Source: Sporosarcina sp. (GTDB lineage: Bacteria > Bacillota > Bacilli > Bacillales_A > Planococcaceae). Taken from it: DNA of 64,000 nt. The translations under genes were made by a program, and so were the position numbers. The stretch is from assembly GCF_029257255.1 (NCBI RefSeq), contig NZ_JARICI010000018.1, forward strand, positions 1-64,000. The letters run 5' to 3'. The notes beneath the pieces were generated by a model. It saw nothing but the letters and a program-made list of their open reading frames with translations, made no database searches and was not told where the DNA came from. Of the stretch, positions 49,373 through 59,059 are shown piece by piece (within the stretch, counting starts at the first letter, position 1; each line of letters opens with the position of its first letter).

Positions 49373-49493
49373 TTTGAAAGCATTACGGTATATCGCGTAA
49401 CAGTTGAAAGTGATTTGTCGGAAATCTGCTCATCGCAACCCTCCCAAACTTGCGGACATTCACTGAATTCCAAAACTTTCATGCTGTTCATTT

Positions 49494-49530
49494 GGCTGCT
49501 TTTCTAAATTGAAAAGCAGCTTCTTTTTGT
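49494..49530 (+). terminator. Terminator of heme operon
   Basis: GCTGCTTTTC-TAAATT-GAAAAGCAGC + TTCTTTTT. Confidence 0.8.
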
Positions 49531-49557
49531 AAAAAAAACTGCTATAACCTAAAGAGG

Positions 49558-50928
49558 TTACGGCAGTCCGACGATCTTGAATAATAAGTGTGCTGCACCT
49601 GCAATGATCGGCAGGGCAATAATTGTACGCAATAAGAAAATAACGAGCAGGTGGAAAATGTTTAATGGGATTTTGGTTCCGAGAATTAATCCACCGACTT
49701 CTGACATATAGATCAGCTGAATGACTGAAATAGCTGCGATTGTAAACAGAGTAACCGGTGAAGTGATGACGCCTTCTGCCAGAATAACAGGCAAGAACAT
49801 ATCAGCGAAACCGACAACCATTGTTTGTGCAGCATCTGCAGCTTCCGGAATCTGCAGGAAGTTCAGAATGTATTCAAACGGCTTACCAAGAATACGGAAG
49901 ACGGTAGTGAATTCTGCAAGCATCAGTGCCACTGTACCGAACGCCATAACGACCGGCGTCACGCCGACCCACATATCGAGTACGTTCTGCATGCCGGAAC
50001 GGAATGTTTTACTGACTGATTTCTGCTTGGAAGCTGTATTCAATGCATTGGACAGGCCCGATGAAAAAACATTCGTTCCTTCAGGAAGTTTTTCATCGTC
50101 TGGAGAAAACTCTCTTTCGTCAATATACGTATTTTTAATTGAGCGTAAAGGATAGATACGAGGCATGATCAGTGCCAAAATAATTCCTGTTATGATGACA
50201 GTGCCGTAAAAAGGAAGGAAGTAATCTCCAAGTCCGACGTAGTCAATGATGACCAATGAAAACGTAATAGATACAACAGAGAATGTTGTTGCAATAATCG
50301 CAGCCTCACGCTGAGTATAATGTCCTTCTTCATACTGTTTGCTAGTTAATAACACTCCGATTGTACCGTCACCAATCCATGAAGCAAGCGCATCGATGGA
50401 AGAGCGGCCCGGAAGGTTGAATAGCGGGCGCATGACCTTGACCATGAGCGTTCCGAAAAATTCAAGCAATCCGAAGTTCAACAATAATGGAAGTAGAAGT
50501 CCTGCAAATAAGAAAATACTGAATAAGAATGAAACAAGTCCGTCACTCGCAAGCAGCAAGCCACCGGTATTTTCGCTCCAGATTGCTTCTGGGCCGATTT
50601 TATAAACGACCATGATGGAGAATATCGCACCTAGGATACGTGTAATTGTCCAAAATGGCGTCACTTTAAATAGATTGACGAGGAATGATGGACGGTTCGG
50701 ATCATTTTTTACGAATAAAAATAAAATGGAACCTAGTGCAGAAAGTGTAATTAATACCATCATCAGCTGAGGGATGATCGGTTCGAGTGAGCCGGCCAGC
50801 ATATCAGCCAGTTTCGCAATCGGTACTTTCCAGCCGCTTGCGAACGGCAGGGGGATCATGAATAAGATAATCCCGAGCAGTGAAGGGATCAGAAATATGA
50901 ACCATGTACTAGCAGTATGTTTTTTCAA
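49558..50928 (-). CDS. YjiH-type membrane protein (second copy)
   Basis: LPGRSSIDALASWIGDGTIGVLLTSKQYEEGHYTQREAAIIATTFSVVSITFSLVII; TTG 50928 after GGGAGAG. Confidence 0.82.
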   Translation of the reverse strand: MKKHTASTWFIFLIPSLLGIILFMIPLPFASGWKVPIAKLADMLAGSLEPIIPQLMMVLITLSALGSILFLFVKNDPNRPSFLVNLFKVTPFWTITRILGAIFSIMVVYKIGPEAIWSENTGGLLLASDGLVSFLFSIFLFAGLLLPLLLNFGLLEFFGTLMVKVMRPLFNLPGRSSIDALASWIGDGTIGVLLTSKQYEEGHYTQREAAIIATTFSVVSITFSLVIIDYVGLGDYFLPFYGTVIITGIILALIMPRIYPLRSIKNTYIDEREFSPDDEKLPEGTNVFSSGLSNALNTASKQKSVSKTFRSGMQNVLDMWVGVTPVVMAFGTVALMLAEFTTVFRILGKPFEYILNFLQIPEAADAAQTMVVGFADMFLPVILAEGVITSPVTLFTIAAISVIQLIYMSEVGGLILGTKIPLNIFHLLVIFLLRTIIALPIIAGAAHLLFKIVGLP

Positions 50929-51109
50929 GGTGTATCTCTCCCTGTCATTAATCATTTTGATGTATAATTATACATTATACTGTGTAATCTCGCATTGTAA
51001 ATACTTTAACACAAAGTTGAACTTTTCAGTCAGAGAATAGTCTATACTTCTACTATATAATACATCGAAATCAGCAATCGAAAATATGTGGTGAGATGGG
51101 GAATGTGGA

Positions 51110-51994
51110 ATGATAACGGTTGTCGGCAGTGCGAATGTGGATGTAATTGCAGAAGCGGAAATATTCCCTGTTCAAGGGGAGACAGTGAGAGGTAAGAGCT
51201 TTCAGACGGCACCAGGGGGGAAGGGTGCGAATCAGGCGGTAGCTTGCGCAAAGCTGGGGGAAACCGTCCAACTGATTGGTTCCATTGGTTCGGATGAATT
51301 CGGTCAGACCATCTTAGCGAATTTACGGAATCAAAAAGTGGGTACAGCGTATATATATCAAACGGATGGGCCTTCTGGTGTTGCAGTGATTCTGCTCACG
51401 GAAGAAGACAATCGAATTATCTCAATACCGGGTGCCAATCACGCCTTAAAGCCCGAGCGGATCAAAGAACTCCTGGACGTGATTCGCAACAGCCAACTCG
51501 TCATGATTCAGCTGGAACTTCCGAAATCAGTCGTTTGGCAAGTTCTGAAGCTATGTAAACAATTTCAAGTTCCGGTTGTGATGGATCCCGCACCGTCCGG
51601 CAGTTTTCAATTGGATTTCATGCCCTACCTAACTTATTTGACGCCGAATGAAACAGAATGTGCTGCGATTTTTGGTGCATCAATGGAGGAAGCCGCAGAG
51701 AAATATCCGAATCAATTGCTTGTGACTCTCGGCAGTAAAGGGGTTTGCTATCATGATGGCGAGCGGCTGATTCACGTGGATGCTGTTCCAGCAAAAGTTA
51801 TTGATACGACAGGAGCGGGTGACACATTTAATGGAGCGCTTGCTAGCCAGCTCGTCCGTCAGTGTGACTTACAGCAGGCCATCCAATTTGCAAATGCTGC
51901 GGCTTCATTATCTATAGAAAAGTTCGGAGCACAAGGCGGGATGCCGAGCCGACAGGAAGTACTGAGGAAAATTGAGGAAATGAATAATGCATAA
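51110..51994 (+). CDS. rbsK: Ribokinase
   Basis: VVGSANVDVIAEAE; APGGKGANQAVACAKLG; DTTGAGDTFNGALA. Confidence 0.92.
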   Translation: MITVVGSANVDVIAEAEIFPVQGETVRGKSFQTAPGGKGANQAVACAKLGETVQLIGSIGSDEFGQTILANLRNQKVGTAYIYQTDGPSGVAVILLTEEDNRIISIPGANHALKPERIKELLDVIRNSQLVMIQLELPKSVVWQVLKLCKQFQVPVVMDPAPSGSFQLDFMPYLTYLTPNETECAAIFGASMEEAAEKYPNQLLVTLGSKGVCYHDGERLIHVDAVPAKVIDTTGAGDTFNGALASQLVRQCDLQQAIQFANAAASLSIEKFGAQGGMPSRQEVLRKIEEMNNA

Positions 51995-52150
51995 AACCTC
52001 GCGTGAAAAACGTCGTATACGTGACTCGTCACATTACTGTCAGCACTCATGATGTCGAATATATGAAAATCAAACTTTCCACTTTAAATTTCGTTAAAAA
52101 GAGCGTATGCTATTCCAATAGTTAAGACTAAGACGAAGAAATGGAGGAGG

Positions 52151-52681
52151 ATGTTGGTGGTTTTTGGAGAAAACATCAAAGTCCGTAAACGCATCTTACA
52201 GTTGATTGATAGCTTGACAGATGACGAATTTAACGGAACACCATCATGCGGCGGCTGGTCTCCTAAGCAGATTGTGGAACACTTGGCGTTAATGGAATGC
52301 AGGGTCGCTACAGACATCGCAAAAGAATTGAAAAATCCTGACAGTATCCGTGTATTCAAAAAGCCGATCAGTGTATCGGCGAGTCCTCTTCTCAAATCTG
52401 ATTTGCTGGAATTTACACGGCCTTCTGATAGGTATCTGTCTATTTCAGAAATAAAAGAACAACTGCACGAATCCAGGAACTTTTTATTGGATATTTATGA
52501 ATCTTCTACAGTTGAAGAATTACGCGCCAAATCGTTTAAGCACCCGGTGTTTGGCAACGTTCCGCTGATTCAATGGTTCCGTTTAGTAGGATTTCACGAA
52601 AGACGTCATCTAAAGCAGCTGAAACGTGCAGTGGAGTTAATTAAAATGGACTCCGGCAAGTTCTATCAGTCAACTAAATAA
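52151..52681 (+). CDS. DinB family protein
   Basis: GWSPKQIVEHLALMECRVA and HERRHLKQLKR. Confidence 0.82.
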   Translation: MLVVFGENIKVRKRILQLIDSLTDDEFNGTPSCGGWSPKQIVEHLALMECRVATDIAKELKNPDSIRVFKKPISVSASPLLKSDLLEFTRPSDRYLSISEIKEQLHESRNFLLDIYESSTVEELRAKSFKHPVFGNVPLIQWFRLVGFHERRHLKQLKRAVELIKMDSGKFYQSTK

Positions 52682-52689
52682 TATAGAGA

Positions 52690-52724
52690 AAAGGACTCAG
52701 CCCTTATGGCAAGAGTCCTTTTTG
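52690..52724. terminator. Convergent terminator
   Basis: AAAAGGACTC...GAGTCCTTTTT. Confidence 0.75.
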
Positions 52725-52741
52725 CATTTACTGACAGACTG

Positions 52742-53653
52742 TTAAATAATGCGTCCGACTTCCTGCGATTGATTTTCTAATTCTAAAGCGGAAGCGGCGA
52801 TGGACTGGAAGCCTTTCATCGTAATTTCGATTTCCTGCTGGCACTGTTCAATACTCTGCTGAGCTAATGAAGTGCCTTCTGACATCACTCCGATATCGGT
52901 AGTGATTGTCTCAATGCCTTTTCGTACTTCAATTATGGAGTCGTCCACGTTGCCAGATAGTTTTCGTACTTCTTTCGCCACTACATCGAATCCTCTGCCG
53001 TATTCTCCTGCGCGGGCTGCCTCTATGGCTGCGTTAAGCGCAAGCAGATTGGTCTGGCTGGCAATCTTACGGATCGTCGTGACAATGCCTTGGATATCTG
53101 TAGAATGCGTTTCTAAATTTTGAAGAGAGGTAATGTTCTGTACAGAAACTTCTGCAATTCCTTCAATCATAGAAAGCAGTTCATTACTGCGGTTCATGCC
53201 GATTGTCGCTCTTTCAGACAATGCTTCGGCCATTTTATGCATTTCATCCACGACTTCAGCTAGGGAATTATGACGTTCTGTAATGTTTGTAGCGATTTTT
53301 GAAACGCCGATAATGTGGCGGTTATCTTCATCATAAACCGGCATATAGGTAGCTTCGAGCCAAACATTTGAGCCATCTTTTGCTTTACGCTGAATTTTCC
53401 CCTGATAGCTAACCCCGTTTGATAAGTCTTTCCAGTGCTTTTCGTAAGCCGGTGTTCGTGAAAAGTTTGGGAAGCACAAATTTTCGTGTTTCATTCCAAC
53501 CATTTCTTCAGGCCTGTATCCAAGCGTTTCGGCGAAGTTTTTATTGACGTACGCAATTCGGCGGTCCATCGTAAAACGAATCATAGCTAAATGTTCTTCC
53601 ATTGCCTTTACAACGAGCTGATCTGTTGCTTGTTGGTCGAATGACTGCAACAT
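52742..53653 (-). CDS. PAS-domain soluble methyl-accepting chemotaxis-type protein
   Basis: [68 protein letters not shown]. Confidence 0.93.
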   Translation of the reverse strand: MLQSFDQQATDQLVVKAMEEHLAMIRFTMDRRIAYVNKNFAETLGYRPEEMVGMKHENLCFPNFSRTPAYEKHWKDLSNGVSYQGKIQRKAKDGSNVWLEATYMPVYDEDNRHIIGVSKIATNITERHNSLAEVVDEMHKMAEALSERATIGMNRSNELLSMIEGIAEVSVQNITSLQNLETHSTDIQGIVTTIRKIASQTNLLALNAAIEAARAGEYGRGFDVVAKEVRKLSGNVDDSIIEVRKGIETITTDIGVMSEGTSLAQQSIEQCQQEIEITMKGFQSIAASALELENQSQEVGRII

Positions 53654-53885
53654 AGTTACTCCTCCTTATAATTCAAACGGACTATTATTATTGTAAAAAA
53701 GTTATTATATCCATTAAACCATAGAGTCTATTGGAATAGAACGGAAATTATAAATAAACATCGACGTTTGTCTATAATTCGAACTGACTAGTCGAGAAGG
53801 GGCTTCCTTTTTCTCATCATTTTCAACTTTTGACGTTTTCAGCTATACTAAGTACAGTAGTAGCTTAAAGAATGGATGTGCGAAA

Positions 53886-55760
53886 ATGAGTCAATTATCG
53901 ATAGAAAAACTAACCAAAACAGTGGGGGACAAAACCCTGTTTAACAATATAGAGTTCACTATATCAAGTGGAGAAAAAACAGGTTTGATTGGAATTAACG
54001 GGACAGGTAAATCTACTTTATTATCTATCCTCGCCGGAAAAGAAGAAGCGGACTCCATTTCGTCGGATCATCCGAATAAATATCGGATTGCATGGCTCCC
54101 TCAGGAACCTGAAGTGAATCCTGAATCAACGGTTATGGAAACCGTTTTCGAAAGCGATGCACCGATCATTCAATTGAACCTTCAGTATGAACATGCATTG
54201 CAGGAACTTACGGTTGATTCGGCAAATCCTGAATGCCAAGAGCGTTTTTCCCGTTTGCAAAATGAAATGGATTCAACAGGGGGATGGGACCTGAATGCAC
54301 AGGCTCGGACGATTCTGATGAAGCTCGGAATTGATACGTTTGATAAAAAGATGGGTGAGTTGTCAGGCGGTCAGAAAAAGCGTGTAGCACTCGCCAAAGT
54401 TCTTATTGAACCGGCAGATTTATTGTTGCTGGATGAACCGACGAACCATTTAGATGTCGAATCAATTCAATGGCTGCAGAGTTTCCTGCAGAATGTCTCA
54501 GGAGCCGTATTGTTCATCACACATGACCGATACTTTTTAGATCAAGTGGCAACACATATATATGAGTTAGCCGATAAAACCCTTTATTCGCATACTGGAA
54601 ACTATGCGGATTATTTGGAATCGAAAGCACTGCGCGAAGAAATGGGTGCGGCTTCTGAGCAGAAAGACCGCAATCGTTACCGCAATGAATTAAAATGGAT
54701 ACGGCGCGGGGCCAAAGCGCGCTCAACGAAACAAAAAGCCCGAATCGGACGTTTTGAAGAACTGGAAGAAAAGGTTAAGCAATCAGATTCTTCATTGGAT
54801 CTCGAAATGGACTTGCAGACATCGCGTCTCGGTAAGAAAGTGCTGGAAATCAATGATATTACGAAGCAATTTGGCGAAAAGGTCATTTTGCATCCATTTT
54901 CGGCTATTTTACAGGCGAAGGACCGGATTGCAATTGTCGGACCGAACGGAGTCGGGAAGACGACGCTTCTACAAATACTAGATGGAACAATTATGCCGGA
55001 TACCGGTGAAATTGATCGCGGTACAACTGTGAAAATCGCACACTTCCATCAGCACATTCCTTCCATGCCTGAAGATCAGCGCATCATCGAATATATTCGG
55101 GAAACGTCAAATGATGTGGAAGACGGAACGGGGGCAAGGCTCTCGGCAACGCAAATGCTAGAGCGATTTTTATTCCCTTCATCCGCACATGGAACGCCGA
55201 TTGGAAAACTTTCAGGCGGCGAACGAAAACGCCTTTATCTGCTAAAGCTCTTAATGGAGCAGCCAAATGTTCTGCTGTTGGATGAGCCGACGAATGATCT
55301 GGATTTAGAGACGCTTTCTGTGCTGGAATCTTTCATTGATACATTTACAGGAGTAGTCATCACGATTTCTCACGACCGCTTCTTCCTGGACCGCACCTCG
55401 CGGAAATTGTGGGTGCTCGACGGCTCAGCCGACGTGGATGTATGGCTTGGACTTTATTCGGATTATTTGACGGAAGTGCCTGCTAAGAAAGAAAAAGCAG
55501 CACCAAAAGCAGAGCCCGAGCCAAAAGAGCAACCGAAGGCAAAGAAAAAGATGACATTTGCAGAGAGAAAACAATGGGAAACCATTGAGCAGGATATAGA
55601 AGCATTAGAACAGAAAATTTCAGAGACCGAATCCGAAATGGCGGCCTCGGGTTCTGAATACGACCGGCTTCGTGAGCTTGATGAAAAGCTATCAGAGCTG
55701 AATGGGCAATATGAAGAACTCATCGAACGCTGGTCTTATTTACAGGAATTAGCCGACTAA
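53886..55760 (+). CDS. ABC-F family ATPase (Uup-like)
   Basis: Two ABC domains, LSGGQKKRVALAKVLIEPADLLLLDEPTNHLD and LSGGERKRLYLLKLLMEQPNVLLLDEPTNDLD, coiled-coil tail. Confidence 0.95.
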   Translation: MSQLSIEKLTKTVGDKTLFNNIEFTISSGEKTGLIGINGTGKSTLLSILAGKEEADSISSDHPNKYRIAWLPQEPEVNPESTVMETVFESDAPIIQLNLQYEHALQELTVDSANPECQERFSRLQNEMDSTGGWDLNAQARTILMKLGIDTFDKKMGELSGGQKKRVALAKVLIEPADLLLLDEPTNHLDVESIQWLQSFLQNVSGAVLFITHDRYFLDQVATHIYELADKTLYSHTGNYADYLESKALREEMGAASEQKDRNRYRNELKWIRRGAKARSTKQKARIGRFEELEEKVKQSDSSLDLEMDLQTSRLGKKVLEINDITKQFGEKVILHPFSAILQAKDRIAIVGPNGVGKTTLLQILDGTIMPDTGEIDRGTTVKIAHFHQHIPSMPEDQRIIEYIRETSNDVEDGTGARLSATQMLERFLFPSSAHGTPIGKLSGGERKRLYLLKLLMEQPNVLLLDEPTNDLDLETLSVLESFIDTFTGVVITISHDRFFLDRTSRKLWVLDGSADVDVWLGLYSDYLTEVPAKKEKAAPKAEPEPKEQPKAKKKMTFAERKQWETIEQDIEALEQKISETESEMAASGSEYDRLRELDEKLSELNGQYEELIERWSYLQELAD

Positions 55761-55779
55761 TCAACTGGAGGAGATTTTC

Positions 55780-56898
55780 TTGAAGATCAAAACAATAGAA
55801 CCGACACCAAGCCCGAATTCAATGAAAATTGTTATGGATACGCCGCTTCCTGATGGGACGAGCCATAACTATAAAAAGAAAGACGAAGCACAGGCGCCTG
55901 AACCGATTCGTTCATTGCTTGCTATTCATGGAATAAAAGGAATTTATCATGTGCTGGATTTCATGGCAGTAGAACGGATCGGTAATGTACCGTGGGAAAC
56001 GATTTTGGCAGAAGTGCGTGCTGTATTGAATGAAGAAGGAGAAACCGCGGAACAATCAGCAGCAGCGGAAATTGATGAGCACTACGGAGAAGTATATGTT
56101 CATGTGCAAACCTATAAAGAAATTCCGTTGCAGGTCAAAGTATTCAATAGTGATGAGGAAAAACGCTTTGGATTGAGCGAACGATTTGTCAACGCGATGC
56201 AATCTGTCCATCATTCTGAAGTAGAAAACTATATTTTATTGAGAAAATGGGCAGATTACGGAATCCGATACGGCGAATTGCAGGAAGTAGGCGAGCAGGT
56301 CGTTCAGGAATTGGATGCGGCCTACCCGCCATCGCGACTGCAGGATTTAGTGGAAAAAGCTGACCAGGCAGACAATGAAACAAAACTGCGCGGTCAAAAA
56401 GTGACACTAGCAGAGTTTACAGTGCCTGAATGGGAGAAACGGTTCCAGCTACTCGACCAGATGCCCGATCCTGATGCTTCAGATTATCCAGTGCTGTCAA
56501 TTGCACTGGAAGATGAGAAGATGTCGATTCGTAGATTGGCTACCGTCTATTTAGGAATGATTGAAGATGAATCGGTCATTCCGTTTATCGAAAAAGCGAT
56601 GGAAGATAAAAGCTGGGCAGTTCGGCGTACCGCAGCAGACTGCATGAGTGATCTCGGCTATGTAGGATTCGAACCTGCGGCTATTCGTCTGTTGCAGGAT
56701 AAAAACAAACTGGTCCGCTGGCGCGCTGCGATGTTCCTCTATGAAACGGGAACAGAACATGCACTGCCTGCTTTGCACGAAGCGGAAAATGATCCGGAAT
56801 TCGAAGTGAAGCTGCAAGTACGTATGGCGATTGCCCGTATTGAAGAAGGCGAAGAAGCCAAAGGATCTATATGGCGTCAGATGACGGAAAGAACTTAA
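55780..56898 (+). CDS. CvfC-like (conserved virulence factor C) protein: Nfu_N-like N-terminus plus HEAT-like repeats
   Basis: IEPTPSPNSMKIVMDTPLP; HEAT segments DKSWAVRRTAADCMSDLG; TTG start. Confidence 0.8.
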   Translation: MKIKTIEPTPSPNSMKIVMDTPLPDGTSHNYKKKDEAQAPEPIRSLLAIHGIKGIYHVLDFMAVERIGNVPWETILAEVRAVLNEEGETAEQSAAAEIDEHYGEVYVHVQTYKEIPLQVKVFNSDEEKRFGLSERFVNAMQSVHHSEVENYILLRKWADYGIRYGELQEVGEQVVQELDAAYPPSRLQDLVEKADQADNETKLRGQKVTLAEFTVPEWEKRFQLLDQMPDPDASDYPVLSIALEDEKMSIRRLATVYLGMIEDESVIPFIEKAMEDKSWAVRRTAADCMSDLGYVGFEPAAIRLLQDKNKLVRWRAAMFLYETGTEHALPALHEAENDPEFEVKLQVRMAIARIEEGEEAKGSIWRQMTERT

Positions 56899-56916
56899 TA
56901 GAAGATAAATCAGTTA

Positions 56917-56960
56917 GCTGTTTGGGAAATCATATCAAGTGATTCCTGGACGGCTTTTTT
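56917..56960 (+). terminator. Terminator after cvfC-like gene
   Basis: GCTGTTTGGGAAATCA...TGATTCCTGGACGGC + TTTTTT. Confidence 0.6.
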
Positions 56961-56978
56961 GTTGGCTGTGCCGCCGGA

Positions 56979-57112
56979 TGATCATTACACTTCGGTAAGC
57001 GCTCATAGCGGCAGCTTGACCGCCCCTATTCAACCGTCAATCGCTCATACCGGCCTGCCAAGCGCTCATAAAGACTGCGGACTTGCTCATATCGCTTCCT
57101 CTGGCGCTCATA
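56979..57112. repeat. 21-bp-phased box array, family A, 7 boxes (reverse orientation)
   Basis: Boxes at 56979, 57000, 57021, 57042, 57063, 57084, 57105 (TGATCATT, CGCTCATA, CGCCCCTA, CGCTCATA, CGCTCATA, TGCTCATA, CGCTCATA). Confidence 0.87.
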
Positions 57113-57234
57113 GCAAGTTGGGGTGGATGGTGATTTTGTTGTTTTTACATGGACAGCCTGCCCTGTCACTCCTAAATGAATAAAACTTAGTAGTAAATTC
57201 ATTGAAGAAATCACTCTATTTTGATTGTTATTCA

Positions 57235-57263
57235 TTGACAGACTATTAAAACGAGTTTATTAT
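57235..57263 (+). promoter_or_regulatory. Sigma-A-type promoter for 57.3-kb cluster
   Basis: TTGACA-N17-TATTAT. Confidence 0.65.
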
Positions 57264-57337
57264 AAAAGTAGATATTCGGAATAGGTTTCCGTTATTCGTA
57301 AATGTATCTTTGTGGGAGTAGAAGAAGGAGGATGTAT

Positions 57338-59059
57338 ATGTTAGTCAACCAAGCTATTGAACATTCAGATGCGCTCAGACCAGCATCTGAAGTAATGCAA
57401 ATCCAAAGACTTGGGGTCATGCGCTCGACGAGTCTCAGCTTTCTACGTATCTTGTTTCGCAAGGTCATGAAGGAAGCTTGGAAGATTGAGCAGACTACTT
57501 TTAATTTAGACGATGAAGGCTATGGAGAAGCTCTATACAGTATTACTACCCCACAAGGACAGTACACATTTGTTGCTTTGTCCCGTGAAATCAGAAATGA
57601 AAATAGAAGCGATCGCGTGATTTCAGAGAGATGGGATGTTACATTTGCGCTTTGCGAAGGAGATATTTCCGAGAAGAAATTAAAAAGAATGAGACAGGAA
57701 CTTCCCAAGCAGGAAATGGGCAGAGGAGATGTTACGGATCTCGTCTGGTCCAGAGCGAATAAGAGTCAGCGTGTTTTTACGCATGTTGTGGAAGCGCTGT
57801 CAAAAGGCATGCAGCCTGATTTGGAGATTGTCTATGACATCGGTTATTTATTCAGAACAACTGCTGTTTATGGAAACGGCAAGTTCGGGATTGCACCTTA
57901 TGAAAAAGTGAAAGATAACCATACATTCAGCGGCGCATTCCAAGCGCAGATGTTTGCGGTTTATATGCTGCGGCATTTTAGCTTCGATATGGTTGAACAT
58001 ATCGCGCGAAAACGAAATCCACAGGCAGCTGCACTGAAGCCTGAAGTTAAGAAACTTTTGGGCACGGGTAATGCAACAGGCTTAGGAATGGTGCCGTACT
58101 TAATATCGCATCCGAAACTGCTGCATCAGTGGGTATGGATTCGTGAAATTGCACTGGCACGTGCAAAACAGCAGCAGCCGACCAATGAAATATGCAATCT
58201 GTTTATAGAAAATCTACAACGTGTGCGTGTGTTCTTTGAAGATGCACCAATACCGAATATGCAACTGTTTGAAAATCCAAGGGACTTAGCGAATGAAATT
58301 GAGGAAATTAGTAAGCTGGCAGAAAAGATGAACAACGCTATTCAAAGCACTGACAACATATTTGAAATCAGCTGGACTCTGTTTACCGATACTGTAAAAG
58401 AACATTTTACTGTGGAAGAGCAGGAACTTGTAAACTCGCAGTTGATTGAATTGTATCCCGAAGTCATAACCGACCTGGAACATCAGACGAATGCAGATGA
58501 CCGAATTCATCTGGTTCCAGAAATGCCAATCAGCGACTTGCGTGCAATTATTAAAGAGCAGTATGAGTGGGTATTCCAGTATGACTTTACTACGCCTGAG
58601 GCTAGACATTATTTCTGGTACCGGTCAGTTGAGAAAGAAGAGCCGCGCATTGGAGAACGGGGAGTAGATCCCGGAGACGAAATTGCGATGCCAATGAATA
58701 TAGCGGAACAGGTCCAGCAACTTGCGGCTGAACTGGAAACATGCCCCGGCGAACACACTGTTGCATCGTTCCTGCTGAAAAAGCCGGAGTTGCGCGGTAT
58801 TGTCAGAAGGATTCAGTCGCTTGACGGGTTGCAGTATGGTGAAGTCCAGGCGAATTTGACTGGTTCAGATTTATTGCCGGTCTACTTGTTGCAATGCAAG
58901 CTTGCCATTTTCGGAGCGGAACGTTTTGACCCGAAATCAAATCGCTGGGTTCGTATTACGCTGTTCCAGGGAGCACCGCTGGTTGAAGAAATCGGGACCT
59001 CTTCATTTCATGATGATTGGTTCTATCCATTACTACCAAGTTCGGAGGAGATCAAATGA
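57338..59059 (+). CDS. Protein of unknown function (573 aa)
   Basis: AAGGAGG RBS upstream of ATG 57338; long ORF; no family recognised by eye. Confidence 0.8.
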   Translation: MLVNQAIEHSDALRPASEVMQIQRLGVMRSTSLSFLRILFRKVMKEAWKIEQTTFNLDDEGYGEALYSITTPQGQYTFVALSREIRNENRSDRVISERWDVTFALCEGDISEKKLKRMRQELPKQEMGRGDVTDLVWSRANKSQRVFTHVVEALSKGMQPDLEIVYDIGYLFRTTAVYGNGKFGIAPYEKVKDNHTFSGAFQAQMFAVYMLRHFSFDMVEHIARKRNPQAAALKPEVKKLLGTGNATGLGMVPYLISHPKLLHQWVWIREIALARAKQQQPTNEICNLFIENLQRVRVFFEDAPIPNMQLFENPRDLANEIEEISKLAEKMNNAIQSTDNIFEISWTLFTDTVKEHFTVEEQELVNSQLIELYPEVITDLEHQTNADDRIHLVPEMPISDLRAIIKEQYEWVFQYDFTTPEARHYFWYRSVEKEEPRIGERGVDPGDEIAMPMNIAEQVQQLAAELETCPGEHTVASFLLKKPELRGIVRRIQSLDGLQYGEVQANLTGSDLLPVYLLQCKLAIFGAERFDPKSNRWVRITLFQGAPLVEEIGTSSFHDDWFYPLLPSSEEIK

